Assembly (NCBI GenBank): GCA_903837025.1
Contig: CAILTC010000329.1
Coordinates: forward strand, 1-26,281
Reading direction: 5' to 3'
Length of the DNA stretch: 26,281 nt
From: an uncultured Bacteroidota bacterium
GTDB taxonomy: Bacteria; Bacteroidota; Bacteroidia; Flavobacteriales; Flavobacteriaceae
Made by a program: the position numbers and the translations under genes. The notes under the pieces are model-generated. The model did no database searches. It saw only the letters and a list, made by a program, of their open reading frames with translations, and was not told where the DNA came from. Positions 8,779 through 15,784 of this stretch are shown here, piece by piece (position 1 is the stretch's first letter; each line of letters opens with the position of its first letter).

Positions 8779-9212
8779 CAATAAATCATTATCTAAATGA
8801 AAAAAGTAAATGATTTCATTATAACTAGACATAATGAACTTTACTGACACTCCTTTGCCAACGCTCCAAAATTTTTTGTATGCCCTAGAACGTTTATGAT
8901 TAAAAGAAAATTAAGGGTAGGGCAACAAAAACTTTCCCCAAGCTGTGTTACATAAATGAGTATTATAGTTCATTACAAAGCGTTTATATTGTTTTTTTTG
9001 TTTCTGTAACGAAGCTATAATACTCATTTATGTAAAAACAGCCGCCACACCCAATGATTTTAAAAACAGCTACATACTGACAATTATATTGAATCCATTT
9101 CGTAAATTTGTAATCTTATGAAGAAATATTAGAAGATTGAATACCTGTAAATTACCTATGTGAAAAACTTAGTTACTATTGGAATTATAATTGACCGATA
9201 TCATAGAACACA
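8779..9212 (+). other. 434-bp gene-free gap rich in inverted repeats
   Basis: No convincing ORF is seen on either strand. The gap holds an 8-bp inverted repeat AAATCATT/AATGATTT (8783-8790 and 8809-8816) just after the SEC-C stop, possibly a weak terminator. It also holds a 7-bp pair TGCCCTA/TAGGGCA (8881-8887 and 8918-8924) and the large near-palindrome described separately. TAAATTTG at 9103-9110 resembles a -7 box for the following toxin-antitoxin pair, about 100 nt before its start. Confidence 0.6.
8942..9042. repeat. Near-palindromic stem-loop of about 100 nt
   Basis: Positions 8948-8968 and 9015-9035 are perfect reverse complements (21 bp, starting TTACATAAATGAG). The pairing extends inward with one indel and two mismatches (TTCATTACAAAG at 8969-8980 against CTGTAACGAAG at 9004-9014). 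It extends outward through GCTGT (8942-8946) and ACAGC (9038-9042). The loop is T-rich. It is far longer than a normal terminator stem. Possible readings are a fold-back mobile element remnant, a structured RNA, or an integron attC-like site; no diagnostic attC core was found. Confidence 0.75.
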
Positions 9213-9506
9213 ATGAAACAAAAGATTAATATAGCAAACATCTTCCCCAAGTATTTATTTTGGGACATGGATTATAGCAGACTTCATCTTACGAGAGATA
9301 AGTCTATTATAATTCCGAGGGCTTTGTATGCCACTACTCCAGATACTTTTGAGTCGGATATCCAGCTGCTGGAAAACTTGTATTCTCATGAAGATATTGT
9401 AAAATATCTAAAACAGACTAAAGAAAATATTAGCAACAAGGTATGCTTAAGTGTAGCCAAGCGCTATAATGTAGCACCGTTTCAACGTTTTGTTTTATCA
9501 ATATAA
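9213..9506 (+). CDS. DUF6922-like protein, putative antitoxin partner of AbiEii-type toxin
   Basis: This 97-aa cytoplasmic protein has the pattern FPKYLFWDMDYSRLHLTRD then IIPRALYATTPDTFESDI, and ends in VAKRYNVAPFQRFVL. I recognise this as the short Bacteroidota family (DUF6922-type) that precedes AbiEii/AbiGii nucleotidyltransferase toxin genes. It stops 2 nt before the toxin start, so the two are cotranscribed. By position it is the antitoxin or its regulatory subunit. Classical AbiEi antitoxins are larger and have a winged helix, which I do not see here, so the exact mechanism is unknown. The frame appears intact while its partner is broken. Confidence 0.75.
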   Translation: MKQKINIANIFPKYLFWDMDYSRLHLTRDKSIIIPRALYATTPDTFESDIQLLENLYSHEDIVKYLKQTKENISNKVCLSVAKRYNVAPFQRFVLSI

Positions 9507-9508
9507 TT

Positions 9509-10275
9509 ATGAGTGCAGTATCTCCAATTATTCTTAAAACCATCTTGGAATTACAAAGTTTGTCATCACTTTCAGGCTTTGCATTAGGCGGTGGTACTAA
9601 TCTTGCCTTACAATTTAACCATAGAATATCGGATGATATTGATTTGTTTTGCCCTGATATTGTTGGTAAAGTGGGCTTTAAGCAAATAGAAAATGAGGTA
9701 TTATCTTATTATGGGAATAAGACAAGTAGGTTTGACGATCCCTGTGACATCAGCGATCGGTTCACTTTTCTAAGGTTTTTTATAAATACAGAACCAGGAG
9801 TAACTATAAAAGTTGAGCTTTTACAAAACATGAAAAATCTTTACCCAATTGAGATAAAGGACAATATTCGTCTCTTATCAAAAAAGGATATTGGATTATT
9901 CAAATTAGTTAGTGCAGCCAACCGCAACCAAAAAAGATATTTATGATCTAGATTTTATTACTAATGAAATTCCACTTGTGAATTTATATGAAGAACTAAA
10001 AAATTAAGATCGCTAAATTTAATGAAGAGAAAGACAGAACTATTTTTGATTTAGACAAATATCTTTCACCCATTGATAATCCCCAGTTATTACTTAAATT
10101 TGACGCTGTCCCGGGCTCAGGCAAATTACCTTCACATACTCATGATAATATTCATATCGTTGAAGGGAATAAAATCTGGGCTGTATCAAAAATAGATTGG
10201 CGGACTAAAGTAAGAAGTCTGTATTCTCATCTTGACATGCATTTTCCTAAACCGCAAGGTTTTAAATTGAGGTAA
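9509..10275 (+). pseudogene. AbiEii/AbiGii-type nucleotidyltransferase toxin, two frameshifts
   Basis: The first frame gives 145 aa with the nucleotidyltransferase core: FALGGGTNLALQFNHRISDDIDLFCPD, in which GGGT and DDIDLF carry the expected metal-binding aspartates. It breaks at the A6 run 9930-9935. The correct continuation (KDIYDLDFITNEIPLVNLYEELK) lies in the +1 frame to the next A6 run, 9998-10003. The remainder (KIAKFNEEKDRTIFDLDKYLS to PKPQGFKLR) is again +1 and ends at the TAA at 10273-10275. Removing one A from each run restores about 254 codons, the usual family length. Known AbiEii proteins transfer nucleotides to RNA targets and cause abortive infection or dormancy. As written the gene is broken; sequencing error in the A runs is a real alternative. 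Confidence 0.85.
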
Positions 10276-10345
10276 ATAAATAGTTTTTTCATGACTAATA
10301 TTTAATTTATTATAATGGACTGTGTACAGTTTAATTCTTCAGTAA

Positions 10346-10423
10346 TTATTTAGAAGCTAACTTCTTCAAATCCTGAATAAAATGGTTCGTAAACAGTTCC
10401 GTTTGGACCACAAAAAACTCCAT
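10346..10423 (-). other. Short coding-like stretch, possible gene remnant
   Basis: On the minus strand, 25 codons run from an ATG inside the terminator hairpin to a TAA at 10346-10348. The residues (MEFFVVQTELF, then IQDLKKLASK) look like the C-terminal helix of a larger protein. There is no upstream open frame, so this may be the tail of a lost gene or chance. The rest of 10276-10411 shows nothing recognisable. Confidence 0.2.
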
Positions 10424-10447
10424 TAGAAATAATGGAGTTTTTTTTTT
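10412..10447. terminator. Bidirectional terminator between defence island and PUL
   Basis: The stem ACTCCATTA (10417-10425), loop GAAA (10426-10429) and TAATGGAGT (10430-10438) is flanked by A6 on the left and a T10 run on the right. It can therefore end transcription in both directions. It sits between the plus-strand toxin gene and the minus-strand SGNH gene, which converge here. Confidence 0.9.
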
Positions 10448-10464
10448 GCTTTGTTTATAAAAAT

Positions 10465-11124
10465 CTATTTTTTTATTTTTTTTCGAATTTCCTTCATCCA
10501 AATTTCGTAACCCAGATGATTCATGTGCAATTTATCTTCGATAAACAACGCTGGATTTGGTTTCGAATTTTCAAGCATTTGATCCCAAATACTAATAAAA
10601 TAAGCATTCTTTTCTTTTTTACAAAATGCTTCAATTTGAGTATTTGAAGCTATCATTCTATCTTTCATACTCCATCGCAAAGGACATGGTTTTAAAGAAA
10701 TAAAATAGATTTGGATTGTAGGAAACCGTTCTCGAATATACTGATAGAGAACCTTAAATCGATCCAGCACCATTTTTCCGGTTATCGTATCTGATGAAGC
10801 AACGTCATTTTCACCGCAATAAATAACAATTTTTTCAGGATTGTATTTTTCGAAAATAGCTGCCCGATACCGAATAACATCTAACAAAGTAGAACCACCA
10901 AAAGCACGATTCAGCGGCGCATATTCTGGTAAATCTTGCTCTAAGGTTTTCCACTTTGTAAAAGAGGAACTTCCTATAAAAAGAGTTTTATAATGTGTTG
11001 GCATCGCAATGCTATCCTGCTTTTTGAAAGATTGAATCTCGTTCCAATAAGGTTGGTTTTGAGCCGAAATATTTGCTGCAAAAAACAACATCTGAATACA
11101 TAAAATTATCTTTAAATTTTTCAT
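10465..11124 (-). CDS. Secreted SGNH/GDSL-family hydrolase
   Basis: The 219-aa protein starts with a signal peptide (cleavage probably after NISAQ, about residue 22). SGNH blocks are present in order: FIGSSSF with nucleophile about S53, NRAFGGST with G76/G77, YCGENDV with N106, and DKLHMNHLGY with D197 and H200. The family removes acyl or acetyl groups from carbohydrates or lipids. Its place at the distal end of the glucan locus suggests periplasmic carbohydrate deacylation, but the substrate cannot be read from sequence. It is 170 bp downstream of the larger SGNH gene, with two hairpins in between, so its expression may be separate. It ends just before the bidirectional terminator. Confidence 0.85.
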   Translation of the reverse strand: MKNLKIILCIQMLFFAANISAQNQPYWNEIQSFKKQDSIAMPTHYKTLFIGSSSFTKWKTLEQDLPEYAPLNRAFGGSTLLDVIRYRAAIFEKYNPEKIVIYCGENDVASSDTITGKMVLDRFKVLYQYIRERFPTIQIYFISLKPCPLRWSMKDRMIASNTQIEAFCKKEKNAYFISIWDQMLENSKPNPALFIEDKLHMNHLGYEIWMKEIRKKIKK

Positions 11125-11172
11125 ACTATTTTTATTTTGCTAATTTATATTTCTCATAAAAATATTTCAACA

Positions 11173-11205
11173 CGAAGAATGATTTCTTTTTTACGTCATC
11201 CTTCG
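11173..11205 (-). other. Leader hairpin upstream of the small SGNH gene
   Basis: Read on the minus strand, CGAAGGATGA and TCATTCTTCG pair fully over 10 bp with one G-U wobble and a 13-nt loop. It lies about 50 nt before the ATG at 11124. It may be part of the 5' leader or a second terminator for the upstream gene; no T tract follows directly. Confidence 0.4.
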
Positions 11206-11232
11206 AAATCAATCTATTATGATTCATGTATT

Positions 11233-11288
11233 AAATATCTTTAACAAAAACATCTTTACTAATACGGCTATTTTTGTTAAAGATATTT
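11233..11288 (-). terminator. Perfect 18-bp hairpin just after the CBM-SGNH gene
   Basis: Arms 11233-11250 and 11271-11288 are exact reverse complements (AAATATCTTTAACAAAAA and its complement) with a 20-nt loop. It begins 6 nt past the stop of the minus-strand gene ending at 11295. It lacks a long T tract, so it may stabilise the mRNA 3' end as well as, or instead of, terminating. Confidence 0.65.
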
Positions 11289-11294
11289 GGTGTA

Positions 11295-13067
11295 CTAAAT
11301 CTTATTCCATTTTTTTATTACAGTACTCCCATCTGCAGAAACAATCTTTAGTAAGTAAAGCCCAACTTCAAGCTTCTCGGATCTTGCCATTTTGTATTGG
11401 CCTTTTGCTAAATATAAACAATCAGTTAGCACTACCTGACCAGAAATAGAAACCACCGATAGCTTATAATTACCAGAGGTTTTAAAATTGATTTGCAATA
11501 CATTCCCAGGGTTAGGTGAAACCACGATAGCATTTGACAATTCATTTTCATTTTGCAGGCCCAAAGTTGTCATTACCAAAGGCTCTGAAATTAGAAAATC
11601 GTCAGTATTTTGGTTTATTTTTACCCCGACACTATAAGCTCCAGTAGCCAAAACCGTATAATCAGAGTTGTTCGCGCCTGAGATAGGACTTCCGTTAAGA
11701 TACCATTGAAAACCAAATCCATCACTCAAACTTAAAACAGCTCCCTTTTGAATGATAGCTGGCTTTGGCGTGGTTAGCATGCTATAATCCTTCGCGGCAA
11801 TTATTGCTGAACCAGCAGCGTTCGGGTGTACGCCATCAGGAAAATTTACAGAAACTCCTTGAGTAGCTTTGTACATATCGATAATGTTAACACCATTAGC
11901 ATAAGCCAAGGCTTTAATGCTAGGGATTATTGCGTCGGAAATAACGCCGTCGTTGATACCATAGACCGTACTATATGCTTTGGTTGGAAACACAGTATAT
12001 ACTTCGGGATGCGTAGGCAATGCCCTGAACGCGTTTATCATGCTCACATAATCTTGATTGAATTCAGCTGGCATCACAGGGTAATTCCAAGCTTTGGAAT
12101 CGTTGGTACCCAACATGATTAACACAATTTTTGGGGCATACAACTTTGAATATGTGTACTGTGCAGTATTACAGTAAGGATCATCGCCGTGTAACAACAT
12201 CGTTTTTCCAGAATTACCAAAATTTTCGACCACATAACCATTCCCCAGCAAGTCCCTCAATTGAAAAGGATAGTTATCATTATAACGATCTACAACTCCT
12301 GCGCCCCAGGTTACACTATCACCAATACACGCGACCTTGATACCTGAAAGCGGGGAGCAGTCACTACTACAGTATCCGAAGCAAACCAAATCCAGTACGG
12401 AGTCAATTTTTGGGACATTAAAAAAGCGGTTAGATGATAATTCACAAGGTCCGAAAACAATTTCTTCGCTTCCCCAACTATTCCCATTTAAAAATTTGTA
12501 TTCGTGAATGGTACCCGGACTGAGAGGCAGAGTGACTTCATAAATATTTCCTGATGTATTGGTCAGCAATGTCCCAGCAGGATTCCAGGAGTTAAAGGTT
12601 CCCGCGACGTGAATACCTTGGGGAGACACGGCGACATTACTCATATTCACTCTAAAAGTAACATTGACATTGGACAGACACGCTGAACATGAGTTGAAGC
12701 AATAAACATCCAACACTTTGTCGGTATTAGTTACCACAATAGTCCTGTCAGCTCCTTGCGGACCAGCACCACAACTCGTTCCTGTCAGGTTTTCAAAAGC
12801 ATTCCAGTCTAGCCCTATAGTGACACGGTAATTATAACTACCTGGCGCTATATCAACAGTAACCTCGTAGATACCATCTCCATTGGCATCTGTCATCTGG
12901 TTAAAAGCGGCCATGTTCCAGCCGTTCCAATCGGCGCCCAAATAGACTCCAGAGGTGACTGTCTGCTTTGACATGTCTACTCGAAATGTGATGTTTGTGG
13001 CGTGGCCGTATAAGACGCTAAAAAATAGGCCGAGGATCAAAAGCACTTTTAGTGTAAAATTTTTCAT
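11295..13067 (-). CDS. T9SS-exported SGNH esterase with two N-terminal CBM20/48-like domains
   Basis: This 590-aa multidomain protein begins with a signal peptide (residues 1-23). Two tandem beta-sandwich modules follow, about 25-123 (VYLGADWNGWNMAAFNQMTD, DGIYEVTVDIAPGSYNYRV) and 134-230 (IHVAGTFNSWNPAGTLL, EYKFLNG). These resemble starch-binding or glycogen-binding CBM20/48 modules; each is followed by a cysteine pair. An SGNH domain spans 243-432: ACIGDSVTWGAG with S251, NFGNSGK around G284, LGTNDS with N322, and PDGVHPNAAG with D411 and H414. A short Ig-like linker leads to a type-A T9SS sorting domain from about residue 515 (VVSPNPG to VIKKWNKI). It is predicted to be exported across the outer membrane and to bind glucan while removing ester groups. 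An alpha-glucan-like binding module in a beta-glucan locus is unusual. Confidence 0.88.
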   Translation of the reverse strand: MKNFTLKVLLILGLFFSVLYGHATNITFRVDMSKQTVTSGVYLGADWNGWNMAAFNQMTDANGDGIYEVTVDIAPGSYNYRVTIGLDWNAFENLTGTSCGAGPQGADRTIVVTNTDKVLDVYCFNSCSACLSNVNVTFRVNMSNVAVSPQGIHVAGTFNSWNPAGTLLTNTSGNIYEVTLPLSPGTIHEYKFLNGNSWGSEEIVFGPCELSSNRFFNVPKIDSVLDLVCFGYCSSDCSPLSGIKVACIGDSVTWGAGVVDRYNDNYPFQLRDLLGNGYVVENFGNSGKTMLLHGDDPYCNTAQYTYSKLYAPKIVLIMLGTNDSKAWNYPVMPAEFNQDYVSMINAFRALPTHPEVYTVFPTKAYSTVYGINDGVISDAIIPSIKALAYANGVNIIDMYKATQGVSVNFPDGVHPNAAGSAIIAAKDYSMLTTPKPAIIQKGAVLSLSDGFGFQWYLNGSPISGANNSDYTVLATGAYSVGVKINQNTDDFLISEPLVMTTLGLQNENELSNAIVVSPNPGNVLQINFKTSGNYKLSVVSISGQVVLTDCLYLAKGQYKMARSEKLEVGLYLLKIVSADGSTVIKKWNKI

Positions 13068-13117
13068 AATGGAAATTAAATTTGGAAATTAATTAATTGA
13101 TTTTTAATTCAGGTATT

Positions 13118-13403
13118 TTAAATAATTACATATTCAGTGCTTTTATCAAAATCATACTCTACCAATTCCTGCTTGTTTTGGGCATGATAATCGCTTTAAA
13201 ACACTGCGTTTAGAACTCCTTTTAATTAATCGTGAGCATAGTAGTGATAAAAAGTGTAATAACCCGCCTCATAAAAACCTACAATATAATTCCATTCACC
13301 GTTTAATGAAGTTGTTGTTCTATTTAAAAAATTGGTAATCAGTTTTTAGGGAAATCCAAATAGCTAAAAAAGTAAATAAAATGTATTTGTGAAATTTATT
13401 CAT
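13118..13403 (-). pseudogene. Decayed N-terminus of a GH2-type glycoside hydrolase
   Basis: An ATG at 13401-13403 opens a signal-peptide-like start (MNKFHKYILFTFLAIWISLK), then the frame breaks. One frame over, the sequence reads LITNFLNRTTTSLNGEWNYI then VGFYEAGYY, and after two in-frame stops HAQNKQELVEYDFDKS. This is how Bacteroidota GH2 beta-galactosidase/glucuronidase-like enzymes begin (TTSLNGxWxYIxDPYExGYY, ELVEYDFDKSP). Removing one A from the T5/A5 run at 13343-13347 joins the signal peptide to the domain. The other some 500-900 codons are gone. The remaining parts of the 13068-13514 gap show nothing else recognisable beyond an AT-rich stretch after the GH3 stop. Confidence 0.75.
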
Positions 13404-13514
13404 AGTAGAATTATTTAAAACTGGCTTTTTCAGCTTATATCATAATTAAAAAAACAGAAAATCTCTTCAGATAAATTTCAGAATTCAAAAAATTTCAAAC
13501 ATTTATTCCTTATT

Positions 13515-15746
13515 TTAATTTACCAATTCAAATTTGTCTCTCAAACGAATATCTGCAGACGAAGAACCAATCATCAAATCGAAATCACTTGGTTCTGATT
13601 TATATTCTAATTGTTGATTATAGAAAGATAATTTTTGATTGTCGATTACAAATTTCACGACTTTGGTTTCACCAACATTTAAATGGATTTTCTGAAAATC
13701 TTTCAACTCAATAATTGGTCGAACAACAGATCCTACTTTATCTCTCAAATACAACTGAACAACCTCATCACCGGCTACTTTTCCTTGATTAGTCAGGTTA
13801 AAAGACACTTCAATTGTATCCGAATTGCTCATTTTATTTTTCGATAATTTCAAATTCGAATAATCGAAAGCGGTATAACTCAATCCGTATCCGAAAGGAA
13901 ATCGTGGACTGTTTTTTAAATCAATATAAGCCGAAACATAATTCGTAGCCATCTCATTTGGCGCTGGTCTTCCTGTACTAAAATGATTGTAATAAATAGG
14001 CAATTGCCCTTCTTCTCTTGGAAAAGTCATTGGCAATTTTGCACTAGGATTTACATCACCAAACAAAACATCAGCAATTGCATTTCCCGCTTCGGTTCCT
14101 AGCCACCACGTATATAAAATCGCTGGAACACTATCGGCAATATCATTAAAAATAAGAGGTCTTCCTGCATTTATCAAAACCACAACTGGCTTTCCTGTGG
14201 CCTGAATGGCTTTTACTAGCTCTTCCTGAACACCTGGTATATGAATATTACTTCTGCTTTTTGCTTCGCCACTCATATCACCTCTTTCGCCAATACTCAA
14301 AATTACAATATCGGCTTGGTTCGCAACTGCAACCGCCTCAGCAAAACCATCCTTATTAACTCCATCAATTTCACATCCTTTGGCGTATAATAATTGTGTG
14401 TTTTTACCTACTTTATTTTGCAATCCATCCCATTGCGAAACGACGTGTTTATCATAATCCAATCCGGGTAATTCAACCGCCCAGAAACCCATGTTTTGTT
14501 TATGTTCTTTTACCAAAGGCCCAATAAACGCTATCTTTTTTATTGCTTTAGAAAGCGGCAAAAGATTGTTTTCGTTCTTTAATAAAACCACACATTTAGC
14601 AGCAACGTCTCTTGCTATTTTGTGATGAGATGGGTTATTTAATTCTTTTTCTTCCCGTTTTGAATTCGAATATTTGTAGGGATCATCGAATAATCCTAAT
14701 TCAAATTTTTTGCGTAAAATTCTTTTTACCGCATCATCAATTAACGAAATAGACACTTTGCCTTCTTGGACTAAATTGGCCAAGTTATAGCGATACGCAT
14801 TACTTTCCATGTCCATATCACTTCCTGCGGTGATAGCTAGCAAAGCGGCCTCTTTATTGTCTTTTACATTGCCGTGAGTGACCATTTCGCCTATCGAACC
14901 CCAATCAGAAACCACAAATCCTTGAAAGTTCCATTTTCCTTTCAAGATATCTCTTTGCAAATATTTATTTCCTGTTGCCGGCACTCCATTTAGGTCATTA
15001 AATGAATTCATAAATGTGGCCGCTCCTGCATCTAAAGCAGCTTTAAAAGGAGGCAAATACGTTTCCCAAAGCATTCTTTCGCTCATGTCAACCGAATTAT
15101 AATCGCGTCCACCAACGGCTGCGCCATATCCCACAAAATGTTTTACACAGGCCATAACCGAATTCACATCGCCCAAATTAGCTTGAAAACCTTTTACTCT
15201 GGCAAATGCAATTTTAGAACCTAAATACGTATCCTCGCCCGCTCCTTCCATCACACGCCCCCATCTTGGGTCACGAGTAATATCAACCATTGGAGCAAAT
15301 GTCCAATGAATTCCGCTTGCCGAAGCTTCGGTAGCTGCAATTCGTGCGCTTAATCCAATGGCTTCCATATCCCAACTCGCTGCTTCGGCTAATGGAATTG
15401 GGAAGGTGGTTTTGAATCCGTGTATTACATCTTGACCAAACAACAACGGGATTTTTAGTCGCGATTGCATGGCTAAATCTTGGTATTGTCGGGTATATTT
15501 AGTTCCAATTACATTTAACATCGAACCGATTAAACCGCCTTTAATCTCCGCTTCTTTATTTGGATTAATGGTAATTGGCCCCGTAGCCTGATTATTACCT
15601 GTATATTGGTTCAATTGCCCAATTTTTTCTTCTATGGTCATTTGCTTTAACAAAGCATCTACTTTTTGATCTATTGTTTTTTGTTGCGAAAAGGCAATAA
15701 AGAATACCAATAAAAGTATTGTAGTTACAATTTTCTTCATACTCAA
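13515..15746 (-). CDS. bglX: GH3 beta-glucosidase (BglX-like), periplasmic
   Basis: The 743-aa enzyme has a signal peptide ending near FSQQ (residues 1-21). The TIM barrel carries KHFVGYG (K202, H203) and the GH3 nucleophile motif GFVVSDWGS with D281. The second domain carries GERGDMSGEAKSRS, where E494 is the likely acid/base. A fibronectin-III-like domain fills the C-terminus (about 640-735). Length and layout match BglX-type exo-beta-glucosidases, which release glucose from short beta-glucan oligosaccharides; beta-xylosidase activity is the main alternative. It is the last intact gene of a tight four-gene run, 38 bp after the GH5 gene. The start could also be the second ATG (MKKIV), 6 nt downstream, which would suit the signal peptide equally well. 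Confidence 0.92.
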   Translation of the reverse strand: MSMKKIVTTILLLVFFIAFSQQKTIDQKVDALLKQMTIEEKIGQLNQYTGNNQATGPITINPNKEAEIKGGLIGSMLNVIGTKYTRQYQDLAMQSRLKIPLLFGQDVIHGFKTTFPIPLAEAASWDMEAIGLSARIAATEASASGIHWTFAPMVDITRDPRWGRVMEGAGEDTYLGSKIAFARVKGFQANLGDVNSVMACVKHFVGYGAAVGGRDYNSVDMSERMLWETYLPPFKAALDAGAATFMNSFNDLNGVPATGNKYLQRDILKGKWNFQGFVVSDWGSIGEMVTHGNVKDNKEAALLAITAGSDMDMESNAYRYNLANLVQEGKVSISLIDDAVKRILRKKFELGLFDDPYKYSNSKREEKELNNPSHHKIARDVAAKCVVLLKNENNLLPLSKAIKKIAFIGPLVKEHKQNMGFWAVELPGLDYDKHVVSQWDGLQNKVGKNTQLLYAKGCEIDGVNKDGFAEAVAVANQADIVILSIGERGDMSGEAKSRSNIHIPGVQEELVKAIQATGKPVVVLINAGRPLIFNDIADSVPAILYTWWLGTEAGNAIADVLFGDVNPSAKLPMTFPREEGQLPIYYNHFSTGRPAPNEMATNYVSAYIDLKNSPRFPFGYGLSYTAFDYSNLKLSKNKMSNSDTIEVSFNLTNQGKVAGDEVVQLYLRDKVGSVVRPIIELKDFQKIHLNVGETKVVKFVIDNQKLSFYNQQLEYKSEPSDFDLMIGSSSADIRLRDKFELVN

Positions 15747-15784
15747 ATTTCTTTGCGTCTATTTATTTTATTTAAAAATTGAGG

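Noticed and set aside
8942..9042. Integron attC site.
   Set aside because: The palindrome lacks a convincing GTTRRRY/RYYYAAC core pair, and no integrase or cassette array is in the window.
9926..9946. Programmed -1 frameshifting at the A6 run in the AbiEii-like gene.
   Set aside because: The needed shift is +1, and the run is not in the phase of an A AAA AAG slippery heptamer.
10432..13067. Several plus-strand open frames across the SGNH genes, such as 10432-10647, 11826-12122 and 12131-12340.
   Set aside because: They lie opposite clear SGNH coding sequence, and their translations look random.
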